Below are positions 1 to 5,992 of a stretch of 7,967 nucleotides of DNA, one piece after another. The notes beneath the pieces were generated by a model. That model was not told the origin of the DNA. It did no database searches and worked only from the letters and a program-made list of their open reading frames with translations. The stretch is taken from NCBI GenBank assembly GCA_937952395.1, contig CALFYV010000082.1, positions 1-7,967 on the forward strand, given 5' to 3'. The first letter of the stretch is position 1, and every line of letters begins with the position of its first letter. The translations under genes were made by a program, and so were the position numbers. The stretch is from an uncultured Bacteriovoracaceae bacterium. GTDB lineage: Bacteria; Bdellovibrionota; Bacteriovoracia; Bacteriovoracales; Bacteriovoracaceae.

Positions 1-116
1 ATGAGTGGCTAAAAACTTCCTCTATCAATTTAGAGCATCTTATTTCATCTACTATTGTGACTCTAGCGCGAATGGAAGGAATGCTCGATGATAATAATGA
101 AATGATAAATCCCTAA
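1..116 (+). CDS. 3' end of an unidentified gene (partial)
   Basis: An open frame enters from the left edge (first whole codon at 3) and stops at TAA 114-116, giving 37 residues that end LDDNNEMINP. The tail is mixed hydrophobic and acidic with helical character (NLEHLISSTIVTLARMEGML) and has no motif I recognise. The next gene starts 21 nt after the stop on the same strand, with no obvious terminator between, so the two are probably co-transcribed and this gene could be functionally linked to the Rieske-flavoprotein. The call rests on an open frame reaching the edge and on that spacing; the family cannot be named from this fragment. Confidence 0.5.
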   Translation, partial: EWLKTSSINLEHLISSTIVTLARMEGMLDDNNEMINP

Positions 117-137
117 CTTTTAACAAAGAGATAAAAA

Positions 138-1220
138 ATGAGTAGTGAATGGACACTGGTCGGGAAAACAAAAGAACTTATTCAAGAGCTTGAGGCCAAC
201 GGCTTTTTAAAAGAATTAGTCTTAGAAGATAAAAAATATGTTTTAAGTTACCACCAAGGTGAATTCGGTATACTTAATAACCGATGTAACCATATGGGTG
301 CACCTCTTTCAAAAGGGAAACTGAAAAATGGTTGTGTGGAGTGCCCGTGGCATTATTGGCAATTTAAACACAAAACCGGTGAAGCTATAAGCGAGTCTTG
401 TGAGCCACTGGCTTCCCATGGAGGTTCAGTCCCCGCATTACCGTTCAAAATTGAGGGAGACTCACTTTACGTCAATACAAAGAAAGAATCAGAACGTGCT
501 CGCGCAAATTACAATCAAAATTATCCTGGCAACGAATTAGCACGAGAGCCTAAAAGAGAAGCTGGAAAAATTCGAGTCCTTGGATTATCGACGACGGCCA
601 TGGATAAAAACCATCCACGTTTTTCCACTTCAGAAGAGTTGTTAAAAACAACTCTAAAAAAAATAGAAAGTGATTTAGACGTGGAAACTCGTTTTCTTTC
701 ACTTTCCGATTTAAATTTTCGAAATTGTGAGGGCTTTTATTCTAAATCAGAAAGAGCTTGTACTTGGCCGTGCTCCATCACCAAAATGGATCCAAAAGAT
801 GAAATGAGTAAAGTTTATGAAAACCTAGTTCACTGGGCCGATGTAGTTATTGTCTCAACTTCGATTCGTTGGGGAGGGGCCAGCTCACTTTATTATAAGA
901 TGGCCGAGCGTCTTAATAGTGTTCAAAATCAAATTACTCTTAAAAATAAAGTTTTAATTCAAAATAAAGTGGCTTCATTTATTATTACTGGCGGACAAGA
1001 TAATATTCAGTCTGTGGCAGGTCAGATGCTCACATTCTTCGGCGAATTAGGGTTTGTGGCCCCCTCTTTTCCATTTGTTGCCCACTCTCTGGGTTGGTCA
1101 TCAGAAGACATGCAACATAATATGGATTATGTGAAAGGTAGCGAATATTTGCATGAAGAATCTTTTAATTTAGCGGCCCGATCAGTAGAACTCGCGAAAA
1201 AACTAGTTGAGCTGAAATAG
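138..1220 (+). CDS. Fused Rieske [2Fe-2S] domain and NAD(P)H-dependent FMN reductase/flavodoxin domain protein
   Basis: This 360-residue protein has two redox domains. Residues about 5-115 form a Rieske-type ferredoxin: the ligand pairs are C50-x-H52 (RCNHMGAP) and C69-x2-H72 (ECPWHYWQF), the standard two-Cys/two-His set for a [2Fe-2S] cluster. Residues about 144-345 resemble the NADPH-dependent FMN reductase/flavodoxin-like fold: a first beta strand (KIRVLGLSTTA), then WADVVIVSTSIRWGGASS for the flavin-binding region and a later SFIITGGQDN strand. Between them, C197, C208 and C212 (ACTWPCSI) lie where iron-sulfur flavoproteins carry a cysteine cluster, but one Cys of the compact motif is missing. 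There is no signal peptide, so it should be cytoplasmic. It probably shuttles electrons between NAD(P)H, FMN and the cluster; the substrate is unknown. The start is supported by AAAGAG upstream of ATG. Family assignment is firm; physiological role is not. Confidence 0.88.
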   Translation: MSSEWTLVGKTKELIQELEANGFLKELVLEDKKYVLSYHQGEFGILNNRCNHMGAPLSKGKLKNGCVECPWHYWQFKHKTGEAISESCEPLASHGGSVPALPFKIEGDSLYVNTKKESERARANYNQNYPGNELAREPKREAGKIRVLGLSTTAMDKNHPRFSTSEELLKTTLKKIESDLDVETRFLSLSDLNFRNCEGFYSKSERACTWPCSITKMDPKDEMSKVYENLVHWADVVIVSTSIRWGGASSLYYKMAERLNSVQNQITLKNKVLIQNKVASFIITGGQDNIQSVAGQMLTFFGELGFVAPSFPFVAHSLGWSSEDMQHNMDYVKGSEYLHEESFNLAARSVELAKKLVELK

Positions 1221-1221
1221 A

Positions 1222-1332
1222 CTAACTTAAACAAGCTTTTTTAATTTGCTCTCGCATCCAGATGTTACCTTTATCATCATGATCTTTAACATGCCAAAAA
1301 AGTTTTAGCTGATAAGGCTTTATCGTTAATTT
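1222..1332 (-). pseudogene. C-terminal remnant of a LysR-type transcriptional regulator
   Basis: The minus strand reads 36 residues then TAG (1224-1222), beginning after an in-frame TAA at 1335-1333. The core, YQLKLFWHVKDHDDKGNIW followed by MREQI, matches the terminal segment of NahR/LeuO-type LysR regulators, where an LFWH-x-K/R...D-x-GN-x-W-x-R pattern is typical. Nothing upstream on this strand continues the ligand-binding domain or the N-terminal helix-turn-helix; that space holds a hairpin and then the DUF481 gene in the opposite orientation. It therefore looks like the tail left after deletion of a complete regulator that was convergent to the Rieske-flavoprotein gene. The family match is from memory of the motif, not a search; a chance open frame with this pattern is unlikely. 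Confidence 0.7.
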
Positions 1333-1347
1333 TTAAAAACAAAATTT

Positions 1348-1384
1348 ATACGAGCTACTATTTTCGGATGAAAGTAGCTCGTAT
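1348..1384. terminator. Perfect 12-bp inverted repeat, possible bidirectional terminator
   Basis: ATACGAGCTACT (1348-1359) is the exact reverse complement of AGTAGCTCGTAT (1373-1384), with a 13-nt loop that can add a small TTC/GAA inner stem. Read on the minus strand the stem is followed by AAATTTTGTTTTT, a plausible U-rich tail. Read on the plus strand it is followed only by ATTATTTAAAT. It lies 127 nt beyond the Rieske-flavoprotein stop and just beside the LysR relic, so it may end plus-strand readthrough, or it may be left from the lost locus. The structure is certain; the terminator role is inference. Confidence 0.55.
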
Positions 1385-1386
1385 TA

Positions 1387-1416
1387 TTTAAATATTGAAT
1401 CTGGAATTTATATAAT
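1387..1416 (+). promoter_or_regulatory. Candidate sigma70-type promoter for the DUF481 gene
   Basis: A consensus -10 hexamer TATAAT (1411-1416) is preceded at 18 bp by TTTAAA (1387-1392), which matches four of six -35 bases. A start near 1423 would leave a leader of about 40 nt before the ATG at 1464. It directly follows the hairpin, consistent with insulation from the upstream unit. In DNA this AT-rich such matches can arise by chance. Confidence 0.35.
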
Positions 1417-1463
1417 TGGCAGACAAACTTGAATTTCTCCAGAAGAACTGTTAACCAATTATT

Positions 1464-2192
1464 ATGAAATTTTTTATTCTACTCTTAGTACCGATTATCT
1501 CGCATGCCTTTATTAATATTGAAAGTATTCGCAGCCAACAGGACGAAGGTTTTGTAGGTGCATACAAAACATTATTCACCCAGCAAACTGGCAACACGGA
1601 TAAATCTAGCACTACTATTAGCTCTCTAAATTCCTACAAAAAAACTCAACATGAATGGCTTTTTCTGGCCAATCTCGCCTATGGGGAGTCACGGGATAAA
1701 AAAGATACCAATAATGGCAGCACCCATTTTCGCTACACCTACTACTTCAAACCCAAGATTGGGCATGAAAATTATATTCAGTTTCAATATAATGAATTCA
1801 CTTCACTCAATTTCAGAGAAGTGTATGGACAAGGATTAAGATTTATTCTCAAAGAACAAAAGCAATCAACGCTGGCTACAGGAGCAGGTGCTTTCTTTGA
1901 ACATGAAGAATTAAAAAATCAAGCCAATCAAGATGCAGTTCGAGCTAATTTGTATTTATCCTTAACTCAAACTTTAACAGAAACATTAGATATCTCGGTT
2001 ATCGCTTACTACCAACCCTCTCTCAAGCGCTCCAACGATGTTCGTACCATCATTTCTGCTGGCAGTTCATTAGATGTGACCAAGTCCATCACTTTTAATT
2101 TGGAATACAGCTACAGCAATGACAACAAGCCTCCATTTGGAATTAATGAAGAGGATTCAACAACTCAATTTGGTCTTGCTATTAAGTACTAA
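1464..2192 (+). CDS. DUF481-like outer-membrane beta-barrel protein
   Basis: The 242-residue product starts with a Sec signal peptide (MKFFILLLVPIISHA, cleavage likely after A15). The mature part is a run of amphipathic beta strands rich in alternating aromatic and polar residues, for example HFRYTYYFKPKIGHENYIQF, and ends FGLAIKY with a terminal aromatic as expected of barrel proteins inserted by BamA. Strand pattern, length and the repeated 'YGQGLRFIL'-type turns fit the DUF481 family (YdiY-like, sometimes called salt-induced outer-membrane proteins), whose function is poorly defined. The Shine-Dalgarno sequence is weak (AGAAGA about 17 nt upstream), but no later Met keeps the signal peptide. 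The outer-membrane location is well supported; the exact family name is moderately so. Confidence 0.72.
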   Translation: MKFFILLLVPIISHAFINIESIRSQQDEGFVGAYKTLFTQQTGNTDKSSTTISSLNSYKKTQHEWLFLANLAYGESRDKKDTNNGSTHFRYTYYFKPKIGHENYIQFQYNEFTSLNFREVYGQGLRFILKEQKQSTLATGAGAFFEHEELKNQANQDAVRANLYLSLTQTLTETLDISVIAYYQPSLKRSNDVRTIISAGSSLDVTKSITFNLEYSYSNDNKPPFGINEEDSTTQFGLAIKY

Positions 2193-2210
2193 GTTTTTAG
2201 ATCAGACTCA

Positions 2211-2247
2211 TTGACTTCCAATATTTTATAAACATACTTAAAGTATG
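2211..2247 (+). promoter_or_regulatory. Candidate leaderless promoter with start-codon palindrome
   Basis: TTGACT (2211-2216, five of six -35 bases) and CATACT (2233-2238, four of six -10 bases) are separated by 16 bp. That places transcription start at or next to the ATG at 2245, which has no Shine-Dalgarno sequence. The -10 element and the start codon also form an interrupted palindrome, CATACTT-A-AAGTATG (2233-2247), that could be an operator or a small hairpin. A promoter here would let the 310-residue gene be expressed separately from the DUF481 gene 52 nt upstream. Confidence 0.3.
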
Positions 2248-3177
2248 AAAAATTTACATACAATTTTACTCTTGTTAAGTCTCAATTTATCTGCTTTTGG
2301 CTTTGAATTTGTGGCCAGTCATAATAAAATCAAAGAGTTAAGAAGCACTTTACTCACTAAAGATATTTACCAAAAAAGAAAGTTATTCGGTTATAAAAAA
2401 ATCCCATTTCAGAATTTAGGAAGAAAAGTATCCGGTTATTTATTTAAAGATAATAACTACTTTGTTTTTTTCAAAGACTATATGGGCAATTGCAAGATCG
2501 TAAAAATTCAGGACGTTGAGTCCTATGTCTATGATCATAAATGTATTGATTGGAAAAAAAATCTCGTTTTACATGAAGATCCTAGTTTCAAGTTTATTAA
2601 TAGTAAAGATATTGAGCAAAAAATCGAATTTCAGCTTACACAGGATTTCGAAGAAGTTTCAATACTTGGTCTCTTCGAAAAATTTGCTCAGTATGAAGAC
2701 TTAGAAAAATCAAGGTGGGCGGATTTTAAGTTTTATCTTTCACTCAAAAGAACAGTTAAAATTGAAAAGTACCTCTTTTTACTTGATTCAGAATTTTCTT
2801 TCCATTTTGATCAATTTTCATTTTTGCCAAAAAGAGTTCAAACTCAAAAATATTCAATAACACATGATAGTTACTATCAAGACATGTTATTCAAAAATGA
2901 TCTGGGACAATTTATTATGTATAAAAATTTTCAAGAGAAGCCCTTCACCATGACCTATACTGATGTTTCCATAAATTATTTAAACTATCTCACCCAAATT
3001 GATAACTTTCTTTACCCGATTAACGATCAAAAATACTGCTTCATGGATAACTACCTCGCCCCTACAGAATATGACTGTCACAAACGTGCAACCAATTCAG
3101 ATAATTATGTCTCTCATAAAGCTTATTCCTATATTTTAATTGATCCGGTAAAAGAATCTATCGATTTTATTAAGTAA
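2245..3177 (+). CDS. Exported protein of unknown function, 310 residues
   Basis: I do not recognise a family. The N-terminus MKNLHTILLLLSLNLSAFGF is a clear Sec signal peptide with cleavage near residues 18-20. The mature protein is rich in Lys, Phe, Tyr and Asp, with many short aromatic strands (SGYLFKDNNYFVFFKDY; KFYLSLKRTVKIEKYLFLL). It has only four cysteines, in two well-separated pairs (C83/C100 and C265/C278), which suggests two local disulfides in the periplasm or outside the cell. There is no lipobox, no further membrane helix and no barrel-type terminal strand, so it is probably soluble. It follows the DUF481 gene by 52 nt on the same strand, but may have its own promoter. The reading frame is long, starts with a signal peptide and is codon-coherent, so the gene is real; its function is open. 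Confidence 0.75.
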   Translation: MKNLHTILLLLSLNLSAFGFEFVASHNKIKELRSTLLTKDIYQKRKLFGYKKIPFQNLGRKVSGYLFKDNNYFVFFKDYMGNCKIVKIQDVESYVYDHKCIDWKKNLVLHEDPSFKFINSKDIEQKIEFQLTQDFEEVSILGLFEKFAQYEDLEKSRWADFKFYLSLKRTVKIEKYLFLLDSEFSFHFDQFSFLPKRVQTQKYSITHDSYYQDMLFKNDLGQFIMYKNFQEKPFTMTYTDVSINYLNYLTQIDNFLYPINDQKYCFMDNYLAPTEYDCHKRATNSDNYVSHKAYSYILIDPVKESIDFIK

Positions 3178-3189
3178 TAAATAGATTCT
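3153..3189. terminator. Hairpin at convergent gene ends
   Basis: AGAATCTA (3153-3160) pairs with TAGATTCT (3182-3189), and inside it TTTATT (3166-3171) pairs with AATAAA (3176-3181). Together they make a long interrupted stem that spans the stop codon of the 310-residue gene. On the minus strand the stem runs into TTTTACC, so it best suits termination of the DUF2490 gene, whose stop is 11 nt away. On the plus strand there is no U-run. The stem is AT-rich and hence weak. Confidence 0.4.
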
Positions 3190-3199
3190 ATGCTTCTCT

Positions 3200-3829
3200 T
3201 TACATAAAGAAATATAAAACAGCGACATGCTCACTAATGGTTTGAGTCTTTCTAGGAACAAATTGATTTAAATAACCATACTCTATTTTAGAATTAAAAA
3301 CTTTGGCACTTCTTCCAATAAAAAATCTATTTCTCTCCACTGTTCTCTCTCCGGTCCAAATATCATCCGTTAGATTGAGAAAAATTTCATTCCAAACAAT
3401 AAATGACTCATTATCTAACCTAAACAAATACCTTAAACGAAATGAATCATCATTATTATCTTCAAGATTTCTATATTCAAATCTTGATCTGGAAGAGAGT
3501 TTAAAATTGCCATTTTCCATATAAGTCTGTGTATGCTGAAGCGCCCATCGATGTTCATTTGTATTACTCGATGTTATATAACCATATAGTAATCCCACTC
3601 CCTGAGTTTTACTTAATGTATAAAGACCACCCGTTCGATAGAGAAACTGACCTACTCCACCTAAATCAAGACTGTATCTTAACTGGGCCTCCAGCCACCA
3701 TGATAAATTCGAAGTTAATTCTTTCTTTGAAAAAGTTCCTACCCAAGCGCTTTCTTTATTTATTGTTTCAGCAAAAGAGTTGAGACTTAAAATAAAAGTT
3801 ATTAAAATAATTTTAATTTGAATTTTCAT
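3200..3829 (-). CDS. DUF2490-like outer-membrane beta-barrel protein
   Basis: The frame is open from 3856, but the better start is the ATG at 3829. GTGGAG lies 5-8 nt before it (3834-3838 region), and starting there gives a proper signal peptide, MKIQIKIILITFILSLNSFA, with cleavage before ETIN. The product is 209 residues. The mature part begins ESAWVGTFSKKELTSNLSWW and continues as alternating strands of aromatic and charged residues (WWLEAQLRYSLDLGG; SRSRFEYRNLED; RLRYLFRLDNE; RNRFFIGRSAKVF), ending in a strand with terminal aromatics (VAVLYFFM). This order (W-x-W start, 'RxEyR' and 'R.RyL.r' strands) fits DUF2490, predicted beta-barrel proteins of unknown role. It is monocistronic here and convergent with the 310-residue secreted protein gene. 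An odd-centred inverted repeat, TACCA-C-TGGTA (3881-3891), lies upstream and might be an operator. Confidence 0.75.
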   Translation of the reverse strand: MKIQIKIILITFILSLNSFAETINKESAWVGTFSKKELTSNLSWWLEAQLRYSLDLGGVGQFLYRTGGLYTLSKTQGVGLLYGYITSSNTNEHRWALQHTQTYMENGNFKLSSRSRFEYRNLEDNNDDSFRLRYLFRLDNESFIVWNEIFLNLTDDIWTGERTVERNRFFIGRSAKVFNSKIEYGYLNQFVPRKTQTISEHVAVLYFFM

Positions 3830-3922
3830 AAAATCTCCACAAATGAAATAAAGCATAATCTACCATAAGCATATTTAATATACCACTGGTACAAAATAGT
3901 TAATTCGCCTATTGCGACTTAC

Positions 3923-4276
3923 TTACAAGCTCATTAACCAATCATCTATTTCAAACTGAAGTTTGACCGCAAAGCTCTGACCTATTTCTAATTTTTCCTT
4001 CTTTCTAATCGCCAATTTCACAGGCAACAAATAAGCATCGGATTTTGTATCAAACCAAATCGCCGTCTTCCAAGAAGAATCTCCGATAAAGGCGCAAGTC
4101 TGAAGCCTCCCCCATCCTTCTTCCGAAGAGTTATGAACACTGCGAATTTTTTTTGAAAGCATTTTAGGAAGTGTGATAAAACACCATCCCGCATGCCCTT
4201 CATATTTCCAAAGTTTCCCTTTGAAGGAATACTCCATTGCTGAAGCGAGATCCTTTTTAGTTTTTTTCTTTGCCAT
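3923..4276 (-). CDS. DUF1905 domain protein
   Basis: The 117-residue product matches the small DUF1905 family over nearly its whole length. After a basic, Lys-rich N-terminal tail (MAKKKTKKDL) come YSFKGKLWKYEGHAGWCFIT (16-35) with LPK, then GWGRLQTCAFIGDSSWKTAI (54-73) and AYLLPVKLAIRKKEKLEIG (81-99), the three conserved blocks of the family. No catalytic activity is established for DUF1905. It lacks a signal peptide and is presumably cytoplasmic. The start is supported by GGGAT about 8 nt upstream. It begins 32 nt after the hipA stop on the same strand. Only a weak AT stem (4288-4302) separates them and it has no U-run, so readthrough from hipBA is plausible. Whether it belongs to the toxin-antitoxin module is unproven. 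An overlapping frame at 4018-4290 is a shadow. Confidence 0.85.
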   Translation of the reverse strand: MAKKKTKKDLASAMEYSFKGKLWKYEGHAGWCFITLPKMLSKKIRSVHNSSEEGWGRLQTCAFIGDSSWKTAIWFDTKSDAYLLPVKLAIRKKEKLEIGQSFAVKLQFEIDDWLMSL

Positions 4277-4308
4277 TTTTTCAATCCCAAATTCTCAATT
4301 TGAAAACT

Positions 4309-5517
4309 TTATTTTACCTTCATCGCATTTTCAAATTGCTTAATGAGTGAACCTTTAACACCTGCATCTTTAAAATATTGCTTCCAATTTTCTTGGACAA
4401 ATTCATTTATTTCATCAATTAACAGGCGCGCTTCAGTATCATTTAATTGGAAGTACTTTGCTGATGAAAGTAAATTTCTTTTTGATGCCTCTTTCTCATA
4501 GATGCCTAAGCTCATTGCCATGGTAAAGGTTTCCCCCTTAATGGCTTTTGGAACAACATCATATAAAGGAGAAAGTCTCCAAATACCATCTCTATTTAAT
4601 AGGCCATGATTTCTTGGGTGATCATCATTATTATTAACTGCAATATTAAATGCCACTCTTCTGAAAAGCTCTCTTAAATCTTCGGCTATTTCTTCCTTTG
4701 AGTTACCTGTTTTTTGAATATAATCGCAAAAAATGGGGTAAGACCAATCTGGTGTTCCAAATTCATGCCAATCACAAAGGCTTAAAGCACTTATAAAATG
4801 AAGTCTTTGTAAATTTCCATTTAAGAAAGATCTATCAAATCTTTCAATCATAAAAACATCGCGCTCGAGATGCTTGGATAGCAAAATATTTGGAACATTA
4901 AGCCCCAAATCAGAAGCCATTTTCATTGTTGCATATTCAATTTTTTGCTCTGGCATTGAATCTAGTGAAGTTCCATATTTAGCTAGATATAATTTATTAT
5001 CAATCGTTAAAGATACTTTTGGTTTTCTACCTCCAAGAGTTGGCCCATATTCAAACAGCTCTTTGAGTTGCTCTACATCCATATCTTTAATCATGAGTTC
5101 AGTTTGCTCAATAATTTGCTCTATCTCAATTTTTCTAGTCTTATGATTAACCCATCCATCTTTCTCTAATTTCATTGGCCCATCATATTTGATTGGTGAA
5201 TAGGCCAGAGCTCCTACATGCTCTAAATTATTTGCAAATACATATTCAATCTCATTAAGCTCTGTAACTTGAAATTTTCTATTGAGTAATTCTCTCCCCC
5301 AATAGTCAGGAGCGCTATCTCTAATAGCTCCAAATAGATCTTCATTTTTAAATACTTTTGGATATGGCCCAATATTTTGTGGATCAATGGCAATAAAGTT
5401 ATTGGATTTTAAATACTCATCTAAGTATTTAATCTCAAAGTTGCTTTCAGTTATGCTGAGCTTCGCACATTTTACATAATGGCCATCAACAAAAATATAT
5501 ATCCAAAACTCTTGCAC
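4309..5517 (-). CDS. hipA: HipA-like serine/threonine kinase toxin
   Basis: The 402-residue product has the HipA fold's landmarks. These are a glycine-rich loop TLGGRKPKVSL (160-170), an ATP-contacting lysine in LYLAK180, a hinge FMIERFDR (222-229), a catalytic loop NNNDDHPRNHG (295-305) and a metal-binding LSPLYD320. D298, N303 and D320 keep close to the spacing of E. coli HipA D309, N314 and D332, so the kinase should be active. HipA kinases phosphorylate glutamyl-tRNA synthetase or other translation components and induce dormancy; the target here is unknown. T160 occupies the position of the HipA autophosphorylated Ser150. The start is GTG with AAGGAT 4-5 nt upstream, only 10 nt after the antitoxin stop. 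The length is slightly short of E. coli HipA (440), but all motifs are present and no break is visible. Confidence 0.93.
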   Translation of the reverse strand: MQEFWIYIFVDGHYVKCAKLSITESNFEIKYLDEYLKSNNFIAIDPQNIGPYPKVFKNEDLFGAIRDSAPDYWGRELLNRKFQVTELNEIEYVFANNLEHVGALAYSPIKYDGPMKLEKDGWVNHKTRKIEIEQIIEQTELMIKDMDVEQLKELFEYGPTLGGRKPKVSLTIDNKLYLAKYGTSLDSMPEQKIEYATMKMASDLGLNVPNILLSKHLERDVFMIERFDRSFLNGNLQRLHFISALSLCDWHEFGTPDWSYPIFCDYIQKTGNSKEEIAEDLRELFRRVAFNIAVNNNDDHPRNHGLLNRDGIWRLSPLYDVVPKAIKGETFTMAMSLGIYEKEASKRNLLSSAKYFQLNDTEARLLIDEINEFVQENWKQYFKDAGVKGSLIKQFENAMKVK

Positions 5518-5527
5518 AATTATCCTT

Positions 5528-5878
5528 TTACATAAAACGTACGAGGTTACTCTTTGATTTATTATTCATTCCCGTCTTCTTGGGATTTTTCATTTTGGCT
5601 TCTCTAATCAGTTTTATTTCTCTAACGGCCTGCTCTCTATCTAGCTCTGGATTAACGACATCAGCTAAACCTTTAAGAAGGCCTAGGGCATCTAGTACAT
5701 TAAGCACCTTGCCAATACCTACGCTTGTATCTCCTGCTTCAATTCGAGATAGCACAGTCTTTGATACTGATGCCTTAACCGCTAATTCAGCCAGGCTTAG
5801 CTTTCTGCGCTTTCTTGCAATTTGAATGTTTTCTGCGAGCTTTCTAAATTCTATGTCTGTATTAATAAAAGTTTTCAC
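5528..5878 (-). CDS. hipB: HipB-like XRE-family antitoxin and repressor
   Basis: A Cro/C1-type helix-turn-helix protein of 116 residues, encoded immediately before hipA. The domain covers about residues 14-68 (FRKLAENIQIARKRRKLSLA through the recognition helix VSKTVLSRIEAG to VLNVLDALGLL), followed by a basic, probably flexible tail rich in Lys and Asn. By analogy with HipB it should neutralise the kinase and repress the operon. The frame is open from an ATG at 5896, but the GTG at 5878 is preferred: AAGGAG (5884-5889) stands exactly 5 nt before it. The -10 element would also place transcription start near 5898, leaving the ATG almost without leader. The ATG lies inside the first operator-like box. 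Assignment is firm; the start is a reasoned choice. Confidence 0.88.
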   Translation of the reverse strand: MKTFINTDIEFRKLAENIQIARKRRKLSLAELAVKASVSKTVLSRIEAGDTSVGIGKVLNVLDALGLLKGLADVVNPELDREQAVREIKLIREAKMKNPKKTGMNNKSKSNLVRFM

Positions 5879-5892
5879 AAGTTCTCCTTGTT

Positions 5893-5992
5893 CCATATTT
5901 GGTCTATTATATCATATTTCGGTCCATATTTGGAACTTATTAACAATTTTTCCCATATTTGGACTATTTTCAATACTTTAGACTATATTTGG
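5893..5992. promoter_or_regulatory. Array of CCATATTTGG operator-like boxes upstream of hipB
   Basis: CCATATTTGG occurs at 5893-5902, 5924-5933 and 5953-5962, and with one change (CTATATTTGG) at 5983-5992. The starts are 31, 29 and 30 bp apart, about three helical turns, so all would face the same side of DNA. A degenerate copy (TCATATTTCGG, 5912-5922) sits over the promoter -10. Each box has CCA/TGG half-sites around a TATT centre, suiting a dimeric HTH protein. The flanks GG(T/A)CTATT are partly shared too. HipB of E. coli also binds several operators at its own promoter, though with a different consensus; that HipB binds here is inference. The last box lies inside the end of the lipoprotein gene. 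Confidence 0.75.
5906..5914 (-). promoter_or_regulatory. Extended -10 promoter of hipBA
   Basis: On the minus strand TGATATAAT is a consensus extended -10 (TG-n-TATAAT). The -35 region (about 5929-5934) is poor, which the extended element can compensate. Transcription would start near 5898-5899, about 20 nt before the GTG start of hipB. Operator-like boxes overlap the start site, the -10 and the -35 position, as expected for an autorepressed toxin-antitoxin promoter. Confidence 0.6.

Noticed and set aside
3303..3783. Plus-strand frames of 73 and 84 residues inside the DUF2490 gene
   Set aside because: They are antisense shadows of a gene with a signal peptide, good ribosome site and barrel pattern; they lack their own ribosome sites.
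3881..3891. Odd-centred inverted repeat TACCA-C-TGGTA upstream of the DUF2490 gene as an operator
   Set aside because: A single 5-bp arm repeat in an AT-rich gap, with no second copy and no clear promoter to relate it to; noted only in the gene entry.
4018..4290. A 90-residue minus-strand frame overlapping the DUF1905 gene
   Set aside because: It lies almost wholly within the DUF1905 frame, which matches a known family, and its own translation has no domain-like character.
4874..5825. Plus-strand frames antisense to hipA and hipB
   Set aside because: Their translations are Ser/Leu-rich as expected for the complement of coding DNA, while the minus strand encodes conserved kinase and HTH motifs.
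5893..5992. Reading the repeated boxes as a CRISPR array
   Set aside because: The repeat core is only 10 bp, the spacing is about 20 bp of AT-rich sequence, and it sits on a toxin-antitoxin promoter; operators explain it better.
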